Positions 1-7,988 of a stretch of 64,000 nt of DNA are shown here, one piece after another (position 1 is the stretch's first letter; every line of letters begins with the position of its first letter). Under the pieces are notes generated by a model, which saw nothing but the letters and a program-made list of their open reading frames with translations, ran no database searches and was not told the origin of the DNA. The position numbers and the translations under genes were made by a program. This stretch comes from an uncultured Verrucomicrobia subdivision 3 bacterium (GTDB lineage Bacteria; Verrucomicrobiota; Verrucomicrobiia; Limisphaerales; UBA11358): assembly GCA_903944085.1 (NCBI GenBank), contig CAJAQO010000033.1, forward strand, positions 1 to 64,000, read 5' to 3'.

Positions 1-291
1 CTCGTGCCGATGTTCGTGGACGGTCACCTCGTTGGTCTTGAGCTTGATGGTGCAGTCGGCGTTGTGCAGATGAAAATTGCTGAAGTAGTCCTTCACCACC
101 TCCGCTTTGAAACCGAGGCATAGGACAAAGCGGCGAAAACCGTGGCGCGCATAAAGCTGCATGACGTGCCAGAGAATCGGATGCTCGCCGATAGGCACCA
201 TCGGCTTCGGGCGAAATTCAGTTTCTTCCTTGATGCGCGTGCCGAGGCCGCCGCAGAGGATAAAAACAGGGATGTTGGCCGGTTCGTTCAT
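1..291 (-). CDS. rfbF: Glucose-1-phosphate cytidylyltransferase-like protein, partial
   Basis: The first 97 codons of a sugar-phosphate nucleotidyltransferase that runs off the left edge of the window. The N-terminus has the nucleotide-binding signature CGGLGTRIKEET at residues 13-24, then RPKPMVPIG and PILWHVM, and a segment near residues 61-70 (GFKAEVVKDYF). This order, with the E-E-T after the glycine-rich loop, matches the RfbF/CDP-glucose synthase branch better than the RmlA or GalU branches. It would make CDP-glucose from CTP and glucose-1-phosphate in the cytoplasm for deoxysugar or surface polysaccharide synthesis. The start is ATG at 291. The C-terminal half is missing, so sugar specificity stays uncertain. 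Confidence 0.8.
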   Translation of the reverse strand, partial: MNEPANIPVFILCGGLGTRIKEETEFRPKPMVPIGEHPILWHVMQLYARHGFRRFVLCLGFKAEVVKDYFSNFHLHNADCTIKLKTNEVTVHEHRHE

Positions 292-443
292 GACGGTGCG
301 CCATGATAAAGCGCCACTGCGCCAAGTCCAGCTTTGACGGTGCGCGGCTCGACTGAATTCTCCCGAATAGCGTTTGCCTGATTTTTGTTGTAACCCACGA
401 ATTTCCTCTTGGCCGCAGACGATTTGTAGTTTCATGGTTAAAG

Positions 444-683
444 TCATTGAACCGGTCCGACGTGCAAGGAGAGATTCCACGCAAGTGCGGCGTGCGCCGC
501 GCGGTTGCCGCAGTATTTTCCACCGGCGGCGACGGCCAGCGCGTCGTGGTTTCCGCTGGTTGGTTCGATGGCGAAATGGTGATGCCCATGCCAGCCGCCG
601 CAGCTCAACCACAGACCGAGCGTGTTCATTTCGCCAGGCAGCTTCACCCGCCAGCCACGCTTTTGTAGGCAACCGCTACAGCC
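444..683 (-). pseudogene. C-terminal remnant of an aldose epimerase/mutarotase-like protein
   Basis: Right after the stop of the recombinase gene, in the same frame, an open stretch of about 80 codons lacks a full gene in front of it. Its translation contains LGLWLSCGGW followed by a histidine-rich turn and FAIEPTSGNHDAL, which resembles the last strands of galactose mutarotase-fold proteins (LGLW..GGW...EPT.G.PD.L). Only this C-terminal piece exists, because the recombinase gene occupies the space where the rest would be. It is therefore probably a decayed gene end left by a rearrangement. A short real gene starting at GTG 647 is the alternative. The stretch 292-443 between this remnant and the cytidylyltransferase start holds nothing I can name. 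Confidence 0.4.
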
Positions 684-1604
684 TCACGCGCGCGGATGAA
701 ACTTGCGGTGGATCTCCCGCAGCCGGTTCCCCGTGACGTGCGTGTAAATCTCCGTCGTGCTGATGTTGGCGTGGCCGAGCAGTTCCTGGATCACGCGCAA
801 GTCCGCGCCGTGCTCGAGCAGATGGGTCGCAAAACTGTGCCGCAGCATGTGCGGCGTCATGTTCCGCTCCACGCCCGCGCGGCGGACGCGATTCTTGATG
901 TGCAGCCACAGCGTCACCGCCGCGAACGGCGTGCCGCGCTGCGTCAAAAAAACATTCGCCGGTGATTTGGGCGTGACCAGCTTTGGCCGCCCAATTTCAA
1001 TGTAACGATTTAACGATTCAACGGCCTTGCGCCCCGCCGGCACGACGCGTTCTTTATTTCCTTTGCCGATGACGTTGATGAACCCGGCGTCGAGATGAAG
1101 CTGCTCCAGCCGCAGATTTTTCAATTCGGACAGCCGCAGGCCGGAAGCATAAGCGAGTTCCAAAATTGCTTGGTCGCACAAGCTTTGCGGCGTTTCTGGA
1201 TTTTCCGGTTCGAGCAGTTTTTTAATTTCGTCATTGCTCAAGGCTTTCGGCAGGCGTTTCCAGCGGCGCGGCAAAGAAAGGTTTTCCGCGAGGTTCGCCG
1301 GCAGCAATTTTTCGTTCTCGGCAAATTTGTAAAACGCCCGCAGCGCCGCGATTTCCAGATAAACACTTTCACCGCTCAAGCGCCGGGTGGATTCCTTCGG
1401 CGCGTCGGCCAGCGGACGCGCCCGCTCGTGCTGGAGAAACGCCATCAGATGCTTCAGTTCCACTTCCAGCCAGCCGGCGAGGCCCTGCTTTTCCGCCCAC
1501 GCAGTAAATTTGCCGAGCAGCGCGGCATAAGTTTTCGCCGTGTTGTCGGACTGCCCGCGCTCGTGGCGCAGGTATTGCAAAAAATCTTCGACCAGGTGTT
1601 GCAT
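684..1604 (-). CDS. xerD: Tyrosine recombinase XerC/XerD family
   Basis: A 306-aa site-specific tyrosine recombinase of the kind that resolves chromosome dimers at dif. The N-terminal SAM-like DNA-binding domain (about residues 1-110) begins MQHLVEDFLQYLRHERG. The catalytic domain has the arginine in ASGLRLSEL, the lysine in GKGNKERVVP, the box MLRHSFATHLLEHGADLR, and the second histidine and nucleophilic tyrosine in LLGHANISTTEIYTHV. GADLR favours XerD over XerC, but the two are hard to separate without a tree. I chose ATG 1604 because upstream codons add 39 residues with no family match and run into the divergent gene. The N-terminal domain carries a few extra residues (ARPLADAPKEST) compared with the E. 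coli proteins. Confidence 0.85.
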   Translation of the reverse strand: MQHLVEDFLQYLRHERGQSDNTAKTYAALLGKFTAWAEKQGLAGWLEVELKHLMAFLQHERARPLADAPKESTRRLSGESVYLEIAALRAFYKFAENEKLLPANLAENLSLPRRWKRLPKALSNDEIKKLLEPENPETPQSLCDQAILELAYASGLRLSELKNLRLEQLHLDAGFINVIGKGNKERVVPAGRKAVESLNRYIEIGRPKLVTPKSPANVFLTQRGTPFAAVTLWLHIKNRVRRAGVERNMTPHMLRHSFATHLLEHGADLRVIQELLGHANISTTEIYTHVTGNRLREIHRKFHPRA

Positions 1605-1683
1605 GGCTGCGCGCAGAGTTGTCGCGCAAATGCGCCGCGACGGCAAGCCGGATGTGCTCGACACCTTCCCGCCCTGGCCTACG

Positions 1684-2181
1684 ATGGTTCGCGTGTTTTC
1701 GCCAAGCGCCATTGATTTCACCGACCCGCGCGTCGGCTACGGCGAACTGGAACGTCGGCTCCGCGCGCTGCTCGCGGACGAGCGCGACGCCATCGCCAAT
1801 CTCGCCAACACCGCCGCGCTGGTTTTTCATGCGCTACCGGATTTGAACTGGGCCGGCTTTTACCGGCTCGTCGGCAACGAACTGGTGCTCGGCCCGTTCC
1901 ACGGCCAGCCCGCGTGCGTGCGGATTCAAATCGGCCAAGGCGTTTGCGGCACCGCCGCCCGGCAACGCAAAACGGTGCTGGTGCGCAACGTCCATGAATT
2001 TCCCGGCCACATCGCCTGCGATGCCGCCTCCAATTCGGAAATCGTCGTGCCGCTCTTGAAAAACGGCGTCGTGTTGGGCGTGCTCGATTTGGACAGCCCG
2101 GAGCTGAACCGTTTCGATGCCGCCGACCAAGCGGGCTTGGAACGGCTGGCCACCGTGCTGGTTGCAGCGACCGATTGGTGA
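1684..2181 (+). CDS. msrC: Free methionine-(R)-sulfoxide reductase (GAF domain)
   Basis: A 165-aa single-domain GAF protein that reduces free methionine-R-sulfoxide in the cytoplasm. The family signature is clear: LNWAGFY near residues 55-60, GPFHGQPACVRI, GQGVCGTAA and FPGHIACDAASNSEIVVP, then GVLDLDSP. The three conserved cysteines are at 78, 88 and 112, as needed for the sulfenate/disulfide cycle. The length equals that of the E. coli enzyme. ATG 1684 is preferred because the open frame further upstream overlaps the divergent recombinase gene in antisense. The enzyme depends on thioredoxin, which is not encoded here. Confidence 0.9.
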   Translation: MVRVFSPSAIDFTDPRVGYGELERRLRALLADERDAIANLANTAALVFHALPDLNWAGFYRLVGNELVLGPFHGQPACVRIQIGQGVCGTAARQRKTVLVRNVHEFPGHIACDAASNSEIVVPLLKNGVVLGVLDLDSPELNRFDAADQAGLERLATVLVAATDW

Positions 2182-2312
2182 ATCGCGCGCCAACCTCTGC
2201 GCGATCGGTTCCGCGAAAATCCCTTCGCCACTGAAACATCAAATAGACGAAGCGGCCGGGTTCAAAAATTTCTGCTTCGTGACATTGCCGCTTTGTGGTT
2301 AAAATTTTTGAA

Positions 2313-3242
2313 ATGAGCAAAACCGCATTATTATTCGCCGGCCAGGGCGCGCAAGTCGTCGGCATGGGCAAAGATTTGGCCGAAAAATTTCCCAGCGCGC
2401 AAGCGTGGTTCGACCGCGCCAACGCCGCGCTTGGCTACGATCTCGCTGGCATCTGTTTCAACGGGCCGGAAGCTGATTTGACCAAAACCGAAAACGCGCA
2501 GCCGGGAATTTTTCTCATGAGCTGGGTCGCGTTTCAACTGCTCAAGGAGCGCGCGCCAAATTTCAAATTTGAGGCTACCGCCGGTTTGTCGCTCGGCGAA
2601 TTCACCGCGCTGACGGCAGCGGGCGCGATGAGTTTTGAGGACGGTCTGCGCGTGGTGCGCCAGCGCGGCAAATTCATGCAGGAAGCCTGCGACGCGACGC
2701 GCGGCGGCATGGCTGCAATCATCGGCCTGGACGAAGCGCCGACGCGCGAAGTTTGCGCGGAAGCCGGCGTGGTGCTGGCGAATTTGAACTGTCCCGGCCA
2801 GCTTGTCATTTCCGGCGCGGCGGAAAAAATCGCGAAAGCCTGCGAACTGGCCAAGGCCAAAGGCGCAAAACGTGCATTGCCGCTGCCGGTGGCCGGCGCG
2901 TATCACTCGCCGCTCATGGCCAGCGCGCAGCCAAAGCTCGGCGCGGAACTGGCGAAGGTAAATCTGGTTGCGCCCATCGTGCCGGTGATTTCCAATGTCA
3001 CGGCGCAGGCGCACGGCACGCCGACGGAAATTTCCGCCAAGCTTGTCGAGCAGGTTTGCGCGTCGGTGTTGTGGGAAACTTCCATGCGCGCGCTGCTGGC
3101 GCAGGGTTTTACACGGTTCATCGAACTCGGCCCGGGCACGGCCTTGAGCGGCTTCATGAAGCGCATTGATAAATCCGCGCAGATGCTGAACATCGCAGAC
3201 GCGGCCAGCTTGGACGCAACGGTGAAAACACTTTCAACCTAG
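2313..3242 (+). CDS. fabD: Malonyl-CoA:ACP transacylase
   Basis: A 309-aa FabD, which moves the malonyl group from CoA to acyl carrier protein. It opens with TALLFAGQGAQVVGMGKDL, has the nucleophile elbow GLSLGE with Ser93, and the catalytic histidine in AGAYHSPLM at His198; the length is standard. I use ATG 2313, since the GTG at 2295 only adds six residues in front of the conserved first strand. It is the first gene of a fabD-fabG-acpP-fabF cluster, the usual order of fatty-acid elongation genes in many bacteria. No fabH or plsX is seen upstream. Confidence 0.95.
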   Translation: MSKTALLFAGQGAQVVGMGKDLAEKFPSAQAWFDRANAALGYDLAGICFNGPEADLTKTENAQPGIFLMSWVAFQLLKERAPNFKFEATAGLSLGEFTALTAAGAMSFEDGLRVVRQRGKFMQEACDATRGGMAAIIGLDEAPTREVCAEAGVVLANLNCPGQLVISGAAEKIAKACELAKAKGAKRALPLPVAGAYHSPLMASAQPKLGAELAKVNLVAPIVPVISNVTAQAHGTPTEISAKLVEQVCASVLWETSMRALLAQGFTRFIELGPGTALSGFMKRIDKSAQMLNIADAASLDATVKTLST

Positions 3243-3310
3243 CCGCAGATTTTCACAGATAAAAATACAGCTTTGAATCTGTGTTCAATCTGTGTTTCAT
3301 CTGTGGCTGA
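3241..3310. repeat. Dispersed AGCCACAGAT-type repeat with inverted ends
   Basis: The fabD-fabG gap is almost filled by a low-complexity element. It opens AGCCGCAGATTTTCACAGAT and closes ATCTGTGTTTCATCTGTGGCT, so the ends are inverted relatives of each other. The opening 20 bases recur as the reverse complement at 8304-8323 with one mismatch, and a shorter relative is at 9026-9050. It starts on the fabD stop codon. Function unknown; a transcript hairpin is possible. Confidence 0.6.
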
Positions 3311-3320
3311 AAAATAATTT

Positions 3321-4064
3321 ATGAGTTCACTCACCAATCAAATTGCCGTTGTCACCGGTGCGGGGCGCGGAATCGGCCGCGCCATCGCATTGAAATTCGC
3401 CAATGAAGGCGCGGAGGTCGTCGTGGTCTCGCGCACGCAGGAAAATTCCGAGAAGGTCGCCAATGAAATCGGCGCGCTCGGCGGCAAGGCTTGGGCGTTT
3501 GCCGTGGACGTGGCGGATTCCGCCGCCGTGAGCGCCGCCGCCGAAAAAATTCTGGCCGATTGCGGCAAGGTGGACATTCTGGTGAACAACGCCGGTGTGA
3601 CACGCGACGGCTTGGTGATGCGCATGAGCGACGCGGACTGGGACACGGTGCTCAATACAAATTTGAAGGGCGCATTTTTCGTCACGAAGGCGTTCAGCCG
3701 GGCGATGCTCAAGGCGCGCGCGGGACGCATCATCAACATTTCGTCGGTCATCGGCCTCATCGGCAACGCGGGGCAGAGCAATTACGCGGCAAGCAAGGCG
3801 GGCTTGATCGGCTTCACGCAGTCGTGCGCGCGGGAATTCGCGGGGCGCGGCATCACGGTCAACGCGATCGCGCCGGGTTTCATTGAGACGGACATGACGG
3901 CGGAACTGAACGAGGCGCTGCGCGCGGAAATTTTGAAGAAGATTCCGCTGGGCTGTCTCGGCCAGTCGGAGGACATTGCGGCGGCGGCGCTTTATCTGGC
4001 GGGCGCGTCCGGGCGTTACGTTACGGGTCAAGTATTGACGGTGGACGGCGGCATGGTCATGTGA
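3321..4064 (+). CDS. fabG: 3-oxoacyl-[ACP] reductase
   Basis: A 247-aa short-chain dehydrogenase, NADPH-dependent, performing the first reduction of fatty-acid elongation. The Rossmann motif VVTGAGRGIGRAIA is at residues 10-23, the NNAG motif at 89-92, and the catalytic Ser-Tyr-Lys set at Ser141/142, Tyr155 and Lys159 (NYAASKAG). The C-terminal VTGQVLTVDGGMVM is the usual FabG ending. Its place between fabD and acpP fixes the role among the many look-alike reductases. The start ATG 3321 lies 78 bp after fabD, behind a repeat element, without an obvious ribosome-binding site. Confidence 0.95.
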   Translation: MSSLTNQIAVVTGAGRGIGRAIALKFANEGAEVVVVSRTQENSEKVANEIGALGGKAWAFAVDVADSAAVSAAAEKILADCGKVDILVNNAGVTRDGLVMRMSDADWDTVLNTNLKGAFFVTKAFSRAMLKARAGRIINISSVIGLIGNAGQSNYAASKAGLIGFTQSCAREFAGRGITVNAIAPGFIETDMTAELNEALRAEILKKIPLGCLGQSEDIAAAALYLAGASGRYVTGQVLTVDGGMVM

Positions 4065-4160
4065 TTGGTTAAACAGTTGAATTGTTGAATGGTAACGGCG
4101 GCATTGACCGGGCCGGACGATTTAACAATTTAGCAATTTAACGATTCCACGAATCAAGGC

Positions 4161-4190
4161 TTGACGCGGACAGCGGTTGTAAGCTAGAAA
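4161..4190 (+). promoter_or_regulatory. Predicted sigma70-type promoter of acpP
   Basis: TTGACG at 4161-4166 and TAGAAA at 4185-4190 are separated by 18 bp, in the 142-bp gap before acpP. A start point about seven bases further on would leave a leader of about 10 nt before ATG 4207. The same TTGACG box appears in several other predicted promoters of this window. A separate promoter for acpP would allow its high expression. The same gap also holds AT-rich near-repeats of the type ATTTAACAATTTAGCAATTT. Confidence 0.4.
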
Positions 4191-4206
4191 ACAGGCATCA
4201 TTATTT

Positions 4207-4449
4207 ATGTCAGACAAACCAATTGACCAACGTGTAAAAGACATCGTCGTGGAACAGCTCGGCGTCAAGCCGGAACAAGTGACTCCGCAGGCGAAATTCA
4301 TTGAAGACCTCGGCGCCGATTCGCTCGACACCGTCGAGCTCGTGATGGCGCTCGAAGAAGAATTCGGCATCGAAGTGCCGGACGAGCAGGCCGAAAAACT
4401 CCAGAGCGTCGGCGACGTCATCAAATACGTCGAAGAAACCGCGAAGTAA
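4207..4449 (+). CDS. acpP: Acyl carrier protein
   Basis: An 80-aa acidic helical protein that carries the growing acyl chain on 4'-phosphopantetheine. The attachment site is the serine of [18 protein letters not shown] near residue 38. The N-terminal [16 protein letters not shown] and C-terminal [10 protein letters not shown] are standard. It lies in the fab cluster, followed by a hairpin terminator that probably separates its abundant transcript from fabF. Confidence 0.96.
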   Translation: MSDKPIDQRVKDIVVEQLGVKPEQVTPQAKFIEDLGADSLDTVELVMALEEEFGIEVPDEQAEKLQSVGDVIKYVEETAK

Positions 4450-4465
4450 GCGAAATTTGCACTGG

Positions 4466-4512
4466 CGGGGCAGTTTAGGCTGGACACAGCCGGAACTGCC
4501 CCGTTTGATTTT
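4466..4512 (+). terminator. Hairpin terminator or attenuator between acpP and fabF
   Basis: A perfect 10-bp stem, CGGGGCAGTT at 4466-4475 pairing with AACTGCCCCG at 4494-4503, encloses a second stem GGCTG/CAGCC, and is followed by TTTGATTTTG. This has the form of an intrinsic terminator, though the T-run is broken. It would let acpP be transcribed more than fabF by partial termination. Confidence 0.65.
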
Positions 4513-4515
4513 GTC

Positions 4516-5775
4516 ATGGCAAACAACTCTTCCGACCGCCGCGTGGTTGTCACGGGCATGGGCGTCGTCACGCCGCTAGGCAACGACCTCAATACTTTCT
4601 GGCAAAACCTCATTGCCGGGCAGTGCGGCATTGACAAAATCACCGCGTTTGATGCGACGGCGTTTGACACGAAAATCGCCGGCGAGGTGAAAAACTTTGA
4701 TCCGCTGCCCGCGTTTCCGTCGCCCAAGGAAATCCGCCGCACCGACCGCTACACCCAATTCGGCGTTTATGCCGCGTGGAGCGCGCTGAAAGATTCCGGC
4801 CTCGAACTTGAGAAAGAAAATTGCGACGAAATCGGCGTGTTCCTCGGTTCCGGCATTGGCGGCCTGCAGACCACCAGCGAGCAGTTGAAAATTTTGCTGG
4901 AGCGCGGTCCGGGCCGGCTCTCGCCGTTCATGATTCCCATGTTGATTTCGAACATGGCCTCTGGCGTCGTCTCGATGTATTTCAATCTGCGCGGCCCCAA
5001 TTTCGCCACGTGTTCCGCTTGCGCCACCGCCAACCACGCCATCGGCGAGGCTTGGCGCACCATCAAGATGGGCGACGCGCAGGTGATGCTCGCCGGCGGC
5101 GCGGAGGCGACGATCGTGCCCATCGGCATCGGCGGCTTCTGTGCGATGCGCGCCATGAGCACGCGCAACGACGATCCCAAACACGCGTCGCGTCCGTTCG
5201 ACAAAGACCGCGACGGCTTCGTCATGGGCGAAGGCTCAGGCGTCATTGTGCTGGAAGAATTGGAGCACGCCAAAAAACGCGGCGCGCAGATTTATTGCGA
5301 AATCGCAGGTTACGGAAACACTGCCGACGCGCATCATCTCACCTCGCCATCGCCTGGTGGTGAAGGCGCGGCGCGCTGCATGAAAATGGCGTTGCGCTCC
5401 GGCGGCCTGAATCTAACCGACGTGAATTACATCAACGCCCACGGCACTTCCACACCGCAAGGCGACATCTGCGAAACGCAGGCTGTCAAATCGGTTTTTG
5501 GCGACTACGCCAAGAAACTCGTCGTCAGCTCCACCAAAGGCGCGACCGGTCACATGCTCGGTGCCGCCGGCGCGGTGGAAATGGCTGCGTGCGCGCTGGC
5601 CATCAAAAATGGCGTCGTTCCGCCGACCATCAACCTGCAAAATCCCGATCCCGAATGTGATCTGGATTACGTTCCGAACACCGCGCGCGAAATGCCGGTG
5701 AACGTCATCGTGAACAACTCGTTCGGCTTCGGCGGCCACAACTCGACCATCGCGGCGAAAAAGTTTGTGGGTTAA
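4516..5775 (+). CDS. fabF: 3-oxoacyl-[ACP] synthase II
   Basis: A 419-aa condensing enzyme that elongates acyl-ACP with malonyl-ACP. The thiolase-fold motifs are present: VVTGMGVVTPLG at the N-terminus, the nucleophile Cys169 in SACATANHAIGEA, the first histidine in NAHGTSTPQGD, the second in GATGHMLGAAGAVE, and the closing FGFGGHNS. The length is standard for FabF/KASII. It completes the fab cluster. The start ATG 4516 follows the acpP hairpin almost directly. Confidence 0.95.
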   Translation: MANNSSDRRVVVTGMGVVTPLGNDLNTFWQNLIAGQCGIDKITAFDATAFDTKIAGEVKNFDPLPAFPSPKEIRRTDRYTQFGVYAAWSALKDSGLELEKENCDEIGVFLGSGIGGLQTTSEQLKILLERGPGRLSPFMIPMLISNMASGVVSMYFNLRGPNFATCSACATANHAIGEAWRTIKMGDAQVMLAGGAEATIVPIGIGGFCAMRAMSTRNDDPKHASRPFDKDRDGFVMGEGSGVIVLEELEHAKKRGAQIYCEIAGYGNTADAHHLTSPSPGGEGAARCMKMALRSGGLNLTDVNYINAHGTSTPQGDICETQAVKSVFGDYAKKLVVSSTKGATGHMLGAAGAVEMAACALAIKNGVVPPTINLQNPDPECDLDYVPNTAREMPVNVIVNNSFGFGGHNSTIAAKKFVG

Positions 5776-5812
5776 GCCTTGATGAATTACCGGGGCGACG
5801 TATAGTTAAAAC

Positions 5813-6154
5813 ATGGCAACCGCAGAATTCAAACAGCCGAAAACCATACGAAAACGGATTGATGCCAAACAAGCGGCAAAATTGGCGCTGGAGTATTTCA
5901 ATGAACTATTCCCGAACGCAGCGGCTTCGAATGGTGCCTTGGAAGAGGTTGAGTTTTTAGAGGAGGAAAATTGTTGGCTGATCACTCTTGGTCTTGACGA
6001 GCCTCCTCGCCCACGAACTGCGTCCGTAAATCCACTTCAATCTCCTTTGTCAAATTTATTTTCAGCATCCTCACCGGGGCGCAAATTCAAGATCTTCAAA
6101 GTTAACGCCAAGACCGGCAATGTGATTTCGATGAAAATCCGCAAATTGGACTAG
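5813..6154 (+). CDS. Hypothetical protein paired with PIN-domain gene
   Basis: A 113-aa protein of unknown function. It has a basic N-terminus, a helical segment (AKQAAKLALEYFNELFP), an acidic strand EEVEFLEEENCWLITLGLD, a proline/serine-rich linker near residues 65-85, and a closing strand pair FKIFKVNAKTGNVISMKIRKLD that recalls PepSY-like folds. From memory, similar proteins with this WLITLG...FKVDAKTG pattern sit just before PIN-like genes in other genomes; I could not search this. The next gene starts 20 bp downstream, so the two probably form one unit, perhaps a toxin-antitoxin-like or defence accessory pair. Base composition drops from here towards AT-rich. Confidence 0.6.
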   Translation: MATAEFKQPKTIRKRIDAKQAAKLALEYFNELFPNAAASNGALEEVEFLEEENCWLITLGLDEPPRPRTASVNPLQSPLSNLFSASSPGRKFKIFKVNAKTGNVISMKIRKLD

Positions 6155-6174
6155 GTCGAAGATTCCCTCCGGTG

Positions 6175-6669
6175 ATGAACAAGTTCCACCGCAAATATTT
6201 GCTGCTTGATACAAACCTTCTTTTGTTACTCCTTGTCGGAAGTCTTGACCCGTCATTGATTCAGAAGGAAAAAGTCACTGCCAATCAAGGTTTCGATGAA
6301 ACTGACTTCAATCAACTTCGTGATTTTGTCAGCCAGTTTCAAAAATTAGTCGCTACGCCGCACATTTTAACTGAAGTCTCAAATCACGCGGACAAAATCA
6401 AAAACGCGAATCATGTAAAATTCTTTCAACGTTTCATATCTCTGATTGAAAAAACCGACGAGCATTCAGAACCATCAAAAATTCTTGCCAAAATTGATAC
6501 TTTTGAACGGTTTGGTCTGACAGACACCGCAATCAGTCATTTGGCAAAACAAAATTTTCTTGTTTTGACTGTGGATTTTCCGCTGGCAGGTTACTTGCAG
6601 AAAAAGGGATTGAATGTGATTAATTTCAACAATGTCCGTCGGATACCACAAACTAATTGGAGATTTTAA
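6175..6669 (+). CDS. PIN-like domain protein
   Basis: A 164-aa protein with the features of a PIN nuclease fold: a first strand ending in an acidic residue (YLLLDTNLLLLLL, Asp12), a conserved acidic helix (ATPHILTEVSNH), a second acidic site LTDTAISHLA, and a closing strand with Asp in VLTVDFPLAGYL. PIN domains are Mg-dependent ribonucleases, often toxins; whether this one cleaves RNA is not known. ATG 6175 or the adjacent GTG 6172 could be the start. The gene is clearly more AT-rich than fabF and deoA on either side, a sign of recent transfer, and it is linked to the small gene 20 bp upstream. Confidence 0.7.
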   Translation: MNKFHRKYLLLDTNLLLLLLVGSLDPSLIQKEKVTANQGFDETDFNQLRDFVSQFQKLVATPHILTEVSNHADKIKNANHVKFFQRFISLIEKTDEHSEPSKILAKIDTFERFGLTDTAISHLAKQNFLVLTVDFPLAGYLQKKGLNVINFNNVRRIPQTNWRF

Positions 6670-6674
6670 CATCA

Positions 6675-7988
6675 ATGAACTTTCTCCCTCTCATCGAATC
6701 GAAGCGCGAAGGAAAAATTCTCGCGCCGGAACAGATTCAGGAATTCATCCGCGAATTCACTGCCGGGAAAATTCCCGACTACCAGATGTCGGCCATGCTC
6801 ATGGCCGTTTATTTTCGCGGACTCGACACCGCCGAAACCACCGCGCTCACGCTGGCCATGCGCGATTCCGGCGACGTGCTGAAATTTCCGCACGACGCGC
6901 GCCCGCTCGTGGACAAACATTCCACCGGCGGCATCGGCGACAAGGTTTCGCTCCCCCTCGCGCCGCTGCTCGCGTGCCTTGGTTTCCGCGTGCCGATGAT
7001 TTCCGGTCGCGGCCTCGGCATCACCGGCGGCACGCTCGACAAGTTGGATTCCATTCCTGGCTTCCAAACGCTGTTGCCCGCCGCGCAAATTGTCGCGCAA
7101 GTCCAGCAAGTCGGTTGCGTCATTTGCGGGCAAACGGACAAAATGGTTCCCGCCGATAAAAAAATTTACGCGCTGCGCGACGCCAGCGGCACCGTGCCGA
7201 GCATCCCGCTCATCACCGCTTCAATCCTTTCAAAAAAATTGGCGGAAAGTTTGGACGCGCTGATCCTCGACGTGAAATCCGGCGGCGCCGCCTTCATGCA
7301 AACCAAAGCTGACGCGCGTAAATTGGCGAAGGCCATGGTCGCGCTCGGCAACGAATGCGGCACCAACACCCGCGCCATTTTGACGGACATGAACACACCG
7401 CTCGGCCGCGCCGCCGGCAACTGGCTGGAAGTGAAAGAAAGTGTTGAATGCCTTGAAAACAAAGGCCCGGCTGATTTGCGCGAACTGGTAATTGATTCCG
7501 CCGCGCATTTGTTGGTGCAAACCAAAAAATCCAAAACCCTCGCCGCCGCGCGCAAGCTGGCGGAAGCTTGTTTGAACTCCGGCGAGCCGCGCCGAAAATG
7601 GGACGAGATGATCGCCGCGCAAGGCGCGGACTTGAAAGCTTTCAGCCAAAAGCTCACGCTGAATTCCACGGCGAAAGTGTTGGCGGAAGTGAAATCACCA
7701 AAAGCTGGTTTCGTTTCCAAATGCAACGCCCGCGTCATTGGTGAAGTGATTCGGGACATTGGCGGCGGACGGCTTACGAAAGAATCCGCCATTAATTTCG
7801 ACGTGGGCGTGGATCAAATCGCGAAGCCCGGCGAGCGCGTGGAAAAATCAGGAACGCTTTGCCGCATTCACGCGGCAGACGCCGCCCAAGCCAACGCTGC
7901 GGCTATCCGGCTGAAGACGGCGTTTGAAATTTCCCCGAAACATCCGACGAAAATTCTTCCGCTGGTCGTCGAAATCATTTTGCGCTAG
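6675..7988 (+). CDS. deoA: Thymidine/pyrimidine-nucleoside phosphorylase
   Basis: A 437-aa enzyme cleaving pyrimidine nucleosides with phosphate to free base and (deoxy)ribose-1-phosphate. The signature GRGLGITGGTLDKLDSIPGF is near residues 114-133, the phosphate loop KHSTGGIGDKVSL near 82-94, and SIPLITASILSKKLAE and LILDVKSGGAAFM follow. The N-terminal GKIPDYQMSAMLMAVYFRGL looks more like the Bacillus Pdp branch than E. coli DeoA, so it may accept both uridine and thymidine. Start ATG 6675 was chosen over TTG 6657, which overlaps the PIN gene. The stop overlaps the convergent monooxygenase gene by four bases. Confidence 0.9.
   Translation: MNFLPLIESKREGKILAPEQIQEFIREFTAGKIPDYQMSAMLMAVYFRGLDTAETTALTLAMRDSGDVLKFPHDARPLVDKHSTGGIGDKVSLPLAPLLACLGFRVPMISGRGLGITGGTLDKLDSIPGFQTLLPAAQIVAQVQQVGCVICGQTDKMVPADKKIYALRDASGTVPSIPLITASILSKKLAESLDALILDVKSGGAAFMQTKADARKLAKAMVALGNECGTNTRAILTDMNTPLGRAAGNWLEVKESVECLENKGPADLRELVIDSAAHLLVQTKKSKTLAAARKLAEACLNSGEPRRKWDEMIAAQGADLKAFSQKLTLNSTAKVLAEVKSPKAGFVSKCNARVIGEVIRDIGGGRLTKESAINFDVGVDQIAKPGERVEKSGTLCRIHAADAAQANAAAIRLKTAFEISPKHPTKILPLVVEIILR

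Noticed and set aside
447-668. Plus-strand frame opposite the mutarotase remnant
   Set aside because: Composition is that of an antisense shadow and no similarity can be seen; the minus-strand reading gives recognisable mutarotase-like motifs.
1605-1721. Longer recombinase starting at 1721
   Set aside because: It adds 39 residues that overlap the start of the divergent reductase gene and lack any recombinase feature.
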